Positions 18,355-28,977 of a stretch of 29,788 nt of DNA are shown here, piece by piece. This DNA comes from Rhizophagus sp. LPA8_4_AMF. Taxonomy: Eukaryota; Glomeromycota; Glomeromycetes; Glomerales; Glomeraceae. The position numbers and the translations under genes were made by a program. The DNA is taken from positions 1 to 29,788 of the forward strand of contig JADRCO010000609.1 in NCBI GenBank assembly GCA_021464525.1, in the 5' to 3' direction. Each line of letters starts with the position of its first letter. The first letter of the stretch is position 1. Under the pieces are notes generated by a model. That model was not told the DNA's origin. It worked only from the letters and a program-made list of their open reading frames with translations, and made no database searches.

Positions 18355-19888
18355 TTATGCTTTTAAATTTGATGTTGGTTTTGTGATAACCTTTGCAAGA
18401 GTATATATTTTTCGATTATTTGAATCAATATCTCTTCCAATTAAAGGGAAGAAACATAAATCAACATATGAATTTACAACTTCATCTTTATCATCCAAAT
18501 TGGTTACTTCCATTAATGTTTTATCCACTAATGTATTATTTTGAATCCAACGATATTGTACAACAGGTTCCTGAACTTTAAATCTAAACCAAAATATCTT
18601 TACAACTTCACGAATAATAGTCGCTGCCAAATTGTCAGAAGTAATTTTCTTTTGATTATTATTGATCACGCGTAGTTCATTCATAATTTTGTTTAACATT
18701 TCTTTATGGTAAGCAATGAAAGGGTGTTCATGAAGAGTTTTACCTACTCCAATAATATCGGCAAATCCGCGATTACTAAGGACCGAATAGATATGTTGAC
18801 GCAATTTCGATGGTCCAACGCGCGTTACTTCATCATCTCCAGAACGACTTTTGGAGGCATGATGTAATAATAAGGATAATGCGGATTCGCTTTTAGAAAT
18901 GTCCGATTCAAGGTGAAAATGTTTTCCTGTGCTTTGAAAATATTGACTTGCATATTCGAAAATTTTTTCCATGACGTGCCGGTGTAGAACTGCCTGAATA
19001 AGTAGTCGATCTTTTTGACTCTGGATTTTAGTTGGACAGTTATAATGTAATAAAAGCTTTTTAACTTCTCCCATATTAACAATAGTATCTTGCTTTAAAT
19101 TTGTTATATATTTCTTTATATTATCGTTTAATTCTAAAATATCTCCATTTAAATTCACAGCATTATTTTGATCATTATCTCCTAGTTGAAAATTTGTAGC
19201 TACACCGAGAGCATATTGATAACTTGCCGTTTCGTCTTCTAATAAAATGTTTTGTTTAGTAAGATCTTCTAATTGAGTTTCTAAATTGCCATTTCTTTGA
19301 ACTAAGTTATTGTTTTTAGCTTCTAATTCTTCTTTTTCTTTTTCTAAATTTTGTATTTGATCTTTTACCAAATCTAAAGATTGTTGTGAACGATCAATTC
19401 TTTGCTGTTGTTTTTGATTAATATCATTAAGGTCACTGATTTCATTCTCTAATAAATTCTTTTGTTGAACAACATTTTTTAGCTGATTCTCCAAATTGGT
19501 ATTTTTTTTGAAGTAAATTACCATTTTTATTACTTAATTCACCTTTATCTTTTTCTAACTTTTGTATTTGATCATCTTTTAATACTAAAGATTGTCGTAA
19601 TTGATTAATTATTTGTTCTTGTGACTCAATTTTACTTTGATTTTTTTGATTAATATCTTTAATTTCCTCGATTTCATTTTTTAACTTTTTAACAATAGTT
19701 TGATGTTGATCTAAGTTTTTATTTGTTAAATCCGTATATTTTTTTTGTAACGTATTATATAATAAGTTAATATTATTATGAATTTCATCTTGAAGTTTTT
19801 TCTCTTCATCAAAGGATTGTATTTCCTCATTATATTGAATATAGGGTGATTGATTATTATCATGTGAAATAATTTGTATATCTTCCAT
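18355..19888 (-). pseudogene. coiled-coil + C-terminal-domain gene interrupted by one homopolymer frameshift
   Basis: It is otherwise complete. The first part (19442-19888; starts MEDIQIISHDNNQSPYIQYN) is coiled coil. The frame then shifts at an A-run (plus-strand T-run 19502-19509, eight bases), where the two sibling copies have seven. The second part (from about 19510 down to 18355) continues the coil and the full conserved domain: LLIQAVLHRHVMEKIF, FHLESDI, KLRQHIYSVLSNRGFADI, LHEHPFIAYHK, LAATIIREVVKIFWFRFK, NRKIYTLAKV. Without the extra base the gene would span 511 codons. It may be a genuine one-base lesion, a sequencing or assembly error in a homopolymer, or a slippage site. Everything else, including the start and stop, looks intact. 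Confidence 0.75.
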
Positions 19889-20712
19889 TTTTTTTATTTA
19901 AAATTTTTTTTTTTTGTATATATATCGGTACTTTACTAATAGTTAACCTGGATCGCTACGCGATGTTTACATAAAAAATACCCCACTCCACAAGCAAAAT
20001 GTGCTCTATAAGCATTTTTATTAAAATTAAAATTTAGTATTTAATAAATTGTCAGATTTTCTTTATACGTAAAGATATCATGAGTATTTTTAAATGGATT
20101 TGTAATGATCTACTTAATTTATTCCAATAAAAGCCATTAAAAGCCAAAAAAGGACAATGAGAACAATAACAAAAAAGTAACTTATTATTTAAGTTGACGA
20201 TCTAGATCGATTAAAAAAAAAATTTCTCCCGTTCGTTTTTTCAGAACACGTAAAAAAATTAGTCATGTGATTGTCATATATAATATTGATAAAAATGATG
20301 TAATTATTTATAACACCAGCTCTTTAATTCGCGTAAAATCAAAGAATCCACACCGAACGTTAATGAGTACTAGTGGGTTAAATAGGCAATGGGCATATCT
20401 AGTTAATGGAATAGATTCCTTCTTTTCATTTGATTTATTTGAAAATTAAACCAAAGATACACTATAGATGTACTGTATTTGAACACACATTTGTCATAAC
20501 GAACAATTCAAGATGATAAATCAAAGACAATGAAAAGTATGTAAGAAATTCTTTTGAATCTCTATAACAAATCAAGAACAATCAACTTGTAAGTAAAACC
20601 AATTTTACTGTATACTTATTGTACATTTAACATGTGTTAATTTTTCTCTTTTTTTTTGAATCGAGTCATAACATGCAACATGTACAGTACTATAAAGTTG
20701 ATAACTCAATAA
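19889..20712. repeat. array spacer, copy 2
   Basis: The proximal part (about 20021-20130) matches the 5' flank of the last array copy (about 28990-29100; shared AAAATTTAGTATTTAATAAA). The distal part (20215-20712) matches 17760-18245. At about 20712 the spacer jumps directly into the C-terminal-domain fragment, with the normal last ~45 bp of the gene missing. GTCATGTGAT is present at 20262-20271. Two short plus-strand ORFs here are not conserved between spacer copies and are dismissed. Confidence 0.75.
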
Positions 20713-20962
20713 GAGTATCATTTTTTGAATCAATATCTCTTCCAATTAAGGAAAAGAAATATAAATCAACATATGAGTTTACAACTTTATCTTTATCATC
20801 CAAATTGGCTTCTTCCATTAATGTTTTATCCACTAATGTTATTATTCTGAATCCAACGATATTGTATGACAGGTTCCTGAACTTTCAATTATCTTTACAA
20901 CTTCATTAATGATAGTTACTGCCAAATTTTCAGTGATTTCTTTTGATTATTATTGATCACAT
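20713..20962 (-). pseudogene. C-terminal-domain fragment of the coiled-coil family
   Basis: A ~250-bp minus-strand fragment homologous to 18410-18672 of the neighbouring copy. It covers the end of the domain (VDK-LME, a damaged VQEPVIQY-WI region, VDLYFFPLIG) with several small indels. It is truncated at both ends; at 20962 homology stops and unrelated sequence begins. Confidence 0.7.
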
Positions 20963-21061
20963 GTATAAGGGAAACATATAAGAATTACGATAAAGACTGC
21001 TGTATCATGTAATTTTAATCCTGATTGGAAAAAATACAGCTATGAAGCTTTGGATAAAAAA

Positions 21062-21640
21062 TTCTGCTACTTCAAAGAGTTGGTAGAAGTAGAAGAAGCT
21101 CCTCGATCAAGAAGCATCTATTGCCTTTTCCTCCTCCAGTTGTACTTCCTGATCATTCTGCGGCCATTCATCCACTTTCACTTGTGGCTGCTCATCACTA
21201 GTGTTTTTCTTATGCTCCTAGACCAGGAAAGACATTACTTCCTCATTTTCTGCAGAACTGGTGTTGTTGGACTGGCTCTCGCTGCATCTATTGCAAAGTC
21301 AGGTGCATCAACAGCTGATACTTCTGGTAGTACGTCCTGCTGTGGTTGCTCATAGAACCCTGTTCCACTTTTGCGAATCTGTCTTCAAGTTCTGTATTTT
21401 TTCGCTCTTGTTTCTTAACACTAGACTTGTAATCCTGCTCGAGCAGAGCAACCTTGTTTTTAAGATCAAAATTCTTAATAAAGAGGTCAGAATTCTTCTT
21501 AAATTTATCAATCTTTTTCTCGAATAAAGAAGCGCTTATACGTTATGCTGTTTAAAGACTTTGAGTTCAGCATTTTCAGCTTCCAGCTCAGAGATACATT
21601 GTATCAATACTTCAAGATCAGATAGATAGGTTAGCTGACA
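21062..21640 (-). pseudogene. relic of an acidic coiled-coil protein (expanded fungal family)
   Basis: Minus-strand translation, with frameshifts and stops, gives LIQCISELEAENAELKVF, then FDLKNKVALLEQDYKSSVKK, RFAKVEQG, and after another shift DVLPEVSAVDAPDFAIDAAR. This ELEAKNAELEARLAxVEQ / PEISAVD arrangement resembles a coiled-coil family I recall as highly expanded in Rhizophagus genomes; that link is from memory and unverified. Base composition is less AT-rich than the surrounding array, consistent with an inserted or transposed block. It is not functional as read. Confidence 0.5.
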
Positions 21641-21787
21641 TGGTGAAGGTTAAAATTTATACATGAGAGAGTATTGTTTAATGCTATGAGGCGAATGCAG
21701 AAAATCTCACTTTATTAATACACAAAAACATAAATACAGTGGTTCAGGACTCTGCTTACTATACATGACGTTTATACTAATAGTGGT

Positions 21788-22512
21788 GAATTAGCTAAAA
21801 TCATATCCTTTATTAACCCACTATAACCTCCAAAATCCTTTTCATATTCTTATGCAGTTTAGTTGAATCTTTGGGAGCGTCTTCCATCAATGAAACAAGT
21901 TAGTGGTGCATACCAACAGAAGTAAAAAATGGCGAAGACAGTGGCACACTCACCTGTTGTAACAATACCATAAACGTACTCATATTCAGAATTGAACGTC
22001 ACGTCTGCCTTCTTTTTTTCTTGTACATATTCTCATCTGCATCAGGTTCTAAACCACTCCCTTTCTCAGCTAATTTTGCTTCCCTTTGGTTATGCAAATT
22101 GAAGCGAGATAATTAGACTATTGAGGAAGCTAACAGCTGTATAGAGAATTGTTGATATATATTCGTAGTGCATAGCCTCATTATTATCTACAACTGGCCC
22201 CATGTGTGAGCCAATTTTGTATCAAAAGGATTTGCATTAACTTAACATATCTGGTACGAACTAAAGGATGCTTGTTATACTATTGCTTCTTAATTATCCT
22301 TACATCCTTAGCGAAAATAGCAATATTTGATGCAGGTCCACCCTTCATGCTATAACTTCAAAGTTTCTCTTCTAAGGAAGGCATAACTCTCATTTTTGAG
22401 TATATCATCAAAGTCTTCTTGAATAAGTCTCAAGTTCTATTTCCGCAAAAATGAGATAAGTTCAGCTGTATTATATTTCTTAATTTCGTCCGCTAGCATA
22501 GGCGAATTATTT
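21788..22512 (-). pseudogene. relic with SAM-like N-terminus and YGIVTTG motif
   Basis: In minus order: LADEIKKYNTAELISFLRK (22441-22512), NLRLIQEDFDDILKNESYAFL (about 22360-22440, followed by a stop), then YEYVYGIVTTGE (about 21951-22012) and a helical tail KDFGGYSGLIKDMILAN (about 21788-21860). The pattern matches an abundant Glomeromycotina family as I remember it: a SAM-like 'EELIxFLRxQDLxL' start and a later 'YLYGIVTTG'. Stops and frameshifts show decay. The middle is too degraded to assign. Confidence 0.5.
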
Positions 22513-23480
22513 CCAATTGCGATAACAGAAGTAGCGGTAAAAGCAAGCGTATTAGTTATTAGTTTCAGGCACGATATTAGGCTCAGGTGAAAAATGTATT
22601 ATGCTTAGAATGAGAGTGTGAGACTGATATTGAATAAAAATATTTCTGGAAAAAGTGGGCATTAATATACAATTTTATGTCACACAGACATTACATTATC
22701 GCACGTGACATTTATCAAAAAGAATATTATACAAGCAAAAATACCGACTGAGAAGCAGCCATTTCCAGTATAACAATGCTTTATTTGATAAAATAAATCA
22801 AATAAATCGTTACCAAAAGCCAGCTTATAGTACATAAAAATTTGTGAATATTTGGCTTATGTTATGAACTTGATGAATCAGATGATCTATTATTGTCAGT
22901 ATTCCTGCCTTTTATTTGCAAGTATTAAGATCTGAAAGACAATTCTTCCCAGATATTACTTTGAAATCTTATAACTAAACTGAAAGCAAATCTTAAGTTT
23001 AATCCAATCAATGGAAATAAAGTGCTGAAATCACAGTATATTTGCTCATACTTTGTTACTGGAGTAAATTTACACAAGAGCAAGTTTGAACTTCAACCAG
23101 AAAAAAATCACAGGTCCAAGATTATCGAGTAATCTCACAGAAAAACCAGAAAAATAGGATAGAGTATTAGTATAGAAATAATACGTATAACAGGCTAAGT
23201 CTCAAACTTTGTATTTATTTTTTAATAAAGCGTAATTTTGTTATTCTACGATATAGACTTTTTCTTCAAGCAAGTGAAGTAAAAAAATAAAGTACAAACT
23301 TACTTTTAATATAATAAAATATCATTCACAAATTGATTCTTTCATTGTAGCATTATACCTGATGGTATTGGAATGAGTTTCCTCCAAGTAATTAAGAATA
23401 TCATTGTAATCTTAGAATCCTTGATCTTTTTATTAGTAATAATTATATAATTGGTCTTTTTGTGTGATAGTTATGTAGTA
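22513..23480. other. no gene seen
   Basis: Moderately AT-rich sequence with no ORF of coding character and no clear terminal repeats. It probably belongs to the same inserted block as the flanking relics. Confidence 0.4.
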
Positions 23481-23689
23481 TTAGGAATTGTTCAAAAATC
23501 TAATGACAGAGTTAAAGTCCCGCCTTGATAATACTCCATCAATTTACTATAAATTGAAGCCATAAAATCTATTCGTAGGAGTAAATAATTTTAAGGGAAT
23601 GTGTGAGATCCATCCACAAAAAATATTTCTAGTTTGAATGAGCACGATCCTCTTAATTTTGCAATTAACTTGCATCGAATAGCAAAAAC

Positions 23690-24043
23690 GATTGGATCAT
23701 AGAGATTAAAAATGATGATTTTGTAAAAGGCGTTGCATAATGTGCAGACAAGCTCAAGTCATCTTTATTAAATCATAAGCACAAAGTCAGTAAAGTGGAA
23801 GAAGATCAAATAGTCAGAAAAGTTTTCAGAATAGCCACTAATGCCAAAAAATTCTATTTCATGGATATTATATGGTGTATTATGTTTTCTCTGTGTATTT
23901 TAACTTCTTTTTCTTGTTCTTTTTGTAGGATGCCAGATATATATATATATGTATATTTGAACACGAAACTGGATTTTAAGGTAAGAGATAGGAAAAGGAG
24001 AAATTATTACACAATATATTTAAGGAGAGTGAAAAAAAGATGA
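23690..24043 (+). pseudogene. coding relic, unassigned
   Basis: Plus-strand reading gives EIKNDDFVKGVA, a stop, CADKLKSSLLNHKHKVSKVE and EDQIVRKVFRIATNAKKF, then low-quality sequence through an AT run (23937-23951). The HKHKVSK-x-EDQIVRKVFRIA stretch looks like former protein, with Lys-rich helical character, but an in-frame stop and the absence of a start suggest a remnant, possibly of a transposon or expanded family. The family is not recognised with confidence. Confidence 0.3.
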
Positions 24044-24923
24044 GGTCTTTACTAAAAATCGAATTAGGATTTTATTAGAATGTCAAATGATCAATAAATA
24101 CTTAACAAAAAAAATATCTTGTGTGACTTTATAGATCTTATAAATCTGTTATAAATGGCAGATTTCACACAAAAATGGCTATCATCTTGCAAAAGTTTTT
24201 AAGTTATTATCTAAAAAATTCGATTGAACAAACAGACAAGTAACATTATACAATATCAAAAAAGAAAACAAAATTATACACAAATATCATCCTATATAGG
24301 GAATAAAGACAATCTATTTATCATTCAAGATAAGTAAGTCTATGTATAATATGAATAGTATTAATTCGTGATCCGTGAGTCAACTGCAAAAATTCATACA
24401 TAATTTCAGAGATAAGTGTATATATATTTTTTTATTAGTAATTGGAAATCTGATATTACGCCGGAAAAAATGCAATAACTTGGCTTCTATTAATCCTAAA
24501 GACATGAAGTAACCACCATTAGATGCGTCTTGATGAAACAAATTCAACAAACTAAATTTCATCATTTTACAATCACTAGATAAAAAGTTATCTAAATTTT
24601 AAATTTTCATTTTTTTTCAAATTCAATATATTTTTATGCCTATAATATTAGTTTTTACATTATATTTCAACAATTGGTACTTTACATTGGTGAAATGCCA
24701 GATTCTCCATATACTATATAAATTGCACCAACGGATGCCAACGCACACATTAGGATTGCAGAAAAGAAGTATTAATTTTAGAACTTAAAAAATGCGTTAA
24801 TCATTTATATGATTATCTAAGTTGTAATAATTTGTTTTTTACTATAATTGCAATTAATTAAAATAAATCTATCTGGACCGTAATTTAATTATCATCTTCA
24901 ATAATACATGCAAAAAGATATAT
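24044..24923. other. no convincing gene
   Basis: Two weak minus-strand candidates only: a 61-residue ORF (24380-24565) and a 22-codon ATG ORF ending near 24697 that encodes a hydrophobic peptide (ALASVGAIYIVYGESGISPM). Neither has recognisable splice partners or motifs. Confidence 0.35.
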
Positions 24924-25365
24924 TTATTCTTTTGAGTTATATGAATCAAGTAATTTTTTTACAGCTTCGGTAAAATCTTCCTCCTTATGCGACTCGTAGT
25001 ATGACTCCCATGCAAATTCATAGTAATCTATACGAGGATCGTATTTTGTTGGAAGAGATAAATAATCATTAGGGTCTTCGCTTTCATCTGTTTTGGTTTA
25101 ATAAGTAAAGAAATATGTTAAGACGAGCCAAGAAATATTTGAAACCATTCATTATATCATCATATGTATTTACTATTTCATTATTATACAAGGGAAAATA
25201 ATACGATTACAAATTTCTTACTAAAATGCTTTCGAGATTGCTCAACAGGATGAATGAAACGATGATAAATAAATATTCCCACAAGTACCAAAGCAATTGC
25301 TGATTCTAGCTTAATTGATTTTAATATTTCTTAATCAAAACCTTAGACACGTGATTCCAGAACAT
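24924..25365 (-). CDS. small single-pass membrane protein, two exons, start uncertain
   Basis: Exon 2 (24924-25087) encodes ESEDPNDYLSLPTKYDPRID followed by an acidic/aromatic tail ending LLDSYNSKE and a stop. A clean donor (GTAAGA at 25221-25216) and acceptor (CAG before 25087) join in phase 1 to an upstream exon with a hydrophobic segment, LESAIALVLVGIFIYHRFI, then HPVEQSRKHF. The resulting protein is a short N-terminal membrane anchor with a soluble tail. The nearest ATG (25365, MFWNHVSKVLIK) is one base out of frame with the membrane segment, so the gene is either broken by a 1-nt deletion near 25325-25330 or starts in an unseen exon. Composition and splice sites look genuine. The family is unrecognised; an organelle inner-membrane or ER protein is possible. 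Confidence 0.5.
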
Positions 25366-27098
25366 GTGATTTTATCGATTATATGTCACAGTTTTAATAA
25401 TTATGATAAGATTATTATATATATATTCAGTGATCTTTTTATTTTATAACTAAATTAAATATAAGACCTAAAACCTCTATGAGGATTTTAGAAGTTTAGG
25501 TTTTAAAATATATAATCAAAATTTTTATAAAATCTGAAACTAATTCTAGACAAAATTAATCAAACAGCTTTAGCTTAAATTATGCCTAATTTTAGTCCGC
25601 ATTATACTAAATTTTAATTAAGATAATAATCCAAATCCTAAAAGGCTGAAACAATCAAATCACTTATTTTTTAAATAATCACTATTATTAATTAAAAGGA
25701 AATCAAAATAAGTTTAGTCATATTTTAATATTATAATTTTGTTATTTAAGAAATAAATGCATATCATACACATCTCTAAACTAAATTTTAGTATATATCT
25801 AAATCTATCATTTTAGACTAAATTATTTACTTGAAATCTTGTAACCTAAAATTTTATAAAAATCCAAATTATAAGTTATAAAAATCAATTTATATAAATT
25901 TAAATTACTAGTTTAAAAAATATTTTTTATTAACTTTATATAAATTATTATATAAGTTATATCAGTATTATTTATTTAAAATCCTATTAAAATTTATAAT
26001 ATCAGAATTTAAAAATATAGTAATTTAATGTATTATCAGTTATATAAAATAATACAATACAATAAATCAAAAAAAATATAATATATTAATAAATAATATA
26101 ATATTTAGGTATAACAATATAAAATATTATAATATAGTAAATATGTTAAAATTTTATAAAAATTAAGTGAAAATAAAATAATATAATGTAATTATTATAA
26201 TTTATTACATATTATTTCATTGTAAAATTAGTAATTATGACTTACTTTATTAAATAATATAATATTAAAAATAATAAATAATATTTTATAAAGAAGTATT
26301 ATTAATATAATTATTATTTTAATAATCAGTTGTAATTATTTATCTTATTGTAAATATATAGAAAATGATCAGTTTATTTTACTAAAATTTTGTAGATCAT
26401 CATGTATTAATGTAATATAAATAAAATATAATTTTGTATTTAAAATTACAATAATAGAAATTTAAAAATAACATAATTCTGTTAATATTGATCTGATAGA
26501 CATGTCCCATGTGCTTCATACTACCATTTAAATTGTCTTAATAAGACAGATTAAAGGAACTAAAAATTGTAAAATTTTAATCATAGGATCAGAAAATATC
26601 ATAGGTAATATCTAAAATTTTAAAGTATAATTATATGATAAATATTAAGCCTATAAAAATTAAATTACCATCCAAATTCTCTCAATAAGATGAATCTAAT
26701 GATCCAAAATTACAAAAATCCAATTACTAGATTTTGAAATAACTTTAATATATAATCTAAATTTTAAATTTGTAAAACTTCACAAACTCAAAACTTTATA
26801 AATTTTACAGTACTACATTTATATAATGTCTGATATTAATACACAATATTATATTTGTATAATACCTTTTCAACATTATGCTTGCAATCTTATTAAATTT
26901 TCTGATTAAACTACTTGAAAAGTATTATGTTAAAAATGCATTAAAAGGTATTTCTTCAGAATATTATAAAAAATCTATTAATAGCATATCTCAAATGAAT
27001 TTGCTTAACTTAAATTTTTATTATTGCTATATTGCTATATTATATTTATATACCAGTGGCTTATAAAAATAGTGCACCAAACAATTTGTTGATCATTA
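25366..27098. other. extremely AT-rich desert
   Basis: About 1.7 kb of almost pure A/T sequence made of TTATAAAAT, AATATAAT and TTTAAAT-type words with no protein-like ORF; the 62-residue plus-strand frame at 26878-27066 is a chance AT-rich reading. Partial words such as TCTAAATTTTA recur, but no clean tandem unit was found. Confidence 0.5.
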
Positions 27099-27120
27099 AT
27101 CACATGTATTGATATTAAAA

Positions 27121-27235
27121 TTAAGCCATAAAATATTAAAAGTTTCCATATTAACAACAGTATCTTGCTTTAGATTTGTTATATATTTCTTTATATCATT
27201 TAATTCTGAGATAGTATCATTTAATTTTACATCAT
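27121..27235 (-). pseudogene. internal fragment of the coiled-coil family
   Basis: It encodes NDTISELNDIKKYITNLKQD followed by TVVNME on the minus strand, homologous to the junction between coil and C-terminal domain in the array copies (for example 16980-17050). It is cut off at 27236, where array spacer sequence starts abruptly, and on the other side by the AT-rich block. Confidence 0.65.
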
Positions 27236-27482
27236 AAAAGTATGTAAGAAATTCTTTTGAATCTCTATAACAAATCAAAAACAATCAATTTTTAAGTAAA
27301 AACTAATTTTACTGTATACTTATTGTAAATATGTTAATTTTTCTCTTTTTATTTTGAATTGAATAAATAAGAGTCATAACATGCAATATGTACAGTACTA
27401 TAAAGTTAATAATTCAATAAGTAAAGATGTAGCAATTTATTATACTACACGATTTTGGTTGATTCTTTCAGTTGTTGTCTTG
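27236..27482. repeat. array spacer, copy 3
   Basis: Matches 18047-18260 and 20532-20712 (AAGTATGTAAGAAATTCTTT, TTTTACTGTATACTTATTGT, GAGTCATAACATGCAA). It is the 3' flank of the last array copy. The outer half of the spacer present in copies 1 and 2 is missing. Confidence 0.75.
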
Positions 27483-28977
27483 TTAACTTGATATGGGTTT
27501 TGTGATAACCTTTGCAAGAGTAATTATTTATTGATTATTTGAATTAATATCTCTTCCAATTAAAGGAAAGAAATATAAGTCAATATATAAATTTACAACT
27601 TCATCTTTATTATCCAAATTGGCTATTTCCATTAATATTTTATCCACTAATGTATTATTTTGAATCTAACGATATTGTACAACAGGTTCTGAACTTTCAA
27701 TCTAAACCAAAATATCTTTACAACTTCATGAATGATAATTGCTGCCAAATTTTCAAAGTGATTTTCTTTTGATTATTATTGATCACGCGTAGTTTATTCA
27801 TAATTTTGTTTAATTTTTCCTTATGGTAAGCAATGAAAGAGTGTTCATAAAGAGTATTACCTACTCCAATAATATTAGCAAATCTGCAATTACTAATCGA
27901 ATAGATATGTTAATCCAATTTTGATAGTCCAATGCACGTTACTTCATCATCTCCAGAATGACATTTGGAGGTATGATTTAATAATAAGGATAATGTGGAT
28001 CCGTTTTTAGAAATGTCTGATTCAAGGTGATAATGTTTTCCTGAGCTTTGAAAATATTAACTTGCATATTCAAAAAAATTTTCCATGATATGCCGGTGTA
28101 AAACTGCCTGAATAAGTAGTTGATCTCCTTTTTGACTCTGGATTCTAGTTGGTTTTTTAACTTCTTCCATATTAACAATAATATCTTACTTTAAATTTGT
28201 TATATATTTCTTTATAATATTGTTTAATTCTAAAATATCTCCATTTAAATTCACAGCATTATTTTGATCATTATCTCCTAGTTGAAAATTTGTAGCTACA
28301 CCGAGAGCATATTGATAACTTGCCGTTTCGTCTTCTAATAAAATGTTTTGTTTAGTAAGATCTTCTAATTGAGTTTCTAAATTGCCATTTCTTTGAACTA
28401 AGTTATTGTTTTTAGCTTCTAATTCTTCTTTTTCTTTTTCTAAATTTTGTATTTGATCTTTTACCAAATCTAAAGATTGTTATGAACGATCAATTCTTTG
28501 ATGTTGTTTTTGATTAATATCATTAAGGTCACTGATTTCATTTTCTAATAAAATCTTTTGTTGAACAACATTTTTTAATTGATTCTCCAAATTGGTATTT
28601 TTTTGAAGTAAATTACCATTTTTAGTACTTAATTCACCTTTATCTTTTTCTAACTTTTGTATTTGATCATCCTTTAATACTAAAGATTGCCGTAATTGAT
28701 TAATTATTTGTTTTTGCGACTCAATTTTATTTTGATTTTTTTGATTAATATCTTTAATTTTCTCGATTTCATTTTTCAACTTTTTAACAATTTTTTGATG
28801 TTGATCTGAGTTTTTGTTTGTTAAGTCTGTATATTTTTTTTGTAATTTATTATATAATAAGTTAATATTATTATGAATTTCAACTTGAAGCTTTTTCTCT
28901 TTATCAAAAGATTGGATTTCTTCATTATAGGGTGATTGATTATTATCATGTGGGAATATTTTGTATATCATTTTCAT
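27483..28977 (-). pseudogene. decayed coiled-coil + C-terminal-domain copy with nonsense mutations
   Basis: A full-length but dead sibling of 18355-19888. The first segment (28480-28977, 165 residues) is clean coil and ends at a stop replacing Gln in RIDRSQQ. The next (28186-28467) is clean and ends at a second Gln-to-stop in TNLKQD. The C-terminal domain (27483-28185) has multiple stops and indels, though FHLESDI-, EHPFIAYHK- and QEPVVQY-like traces remain. Against the sibling, most differences are C-to-T or G-to-A, many at former CpG sites. The start codon (28977) and 5' flank are retained. Confidence 0.85.

Noticed and set aside
20267-20449. Plus-strand ORF in the array spacer
   Set aside because: The homologous spacer at 17800-18000 does not keep this frame open.
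21050-21527. Overlapping plus-strand ORFs rich in Leu and Ser
   Set aside because: Antisense of a coiled-coil relic; Leu/Phe/Ser-rich readings are typical shadows of Glu/Lys-rich coding sequence.
24380-24565. 61-residue minus-strand ORF
   Set aside because: No motif, no splice partner and an AT-rich tail; insufficient support to call a gene.
26878-27066. 62-residue plus-strand ORF in the AT desert
   Set aside because: Composition follows the surrounding AT-rich sequence and no codon-like bias is visible.
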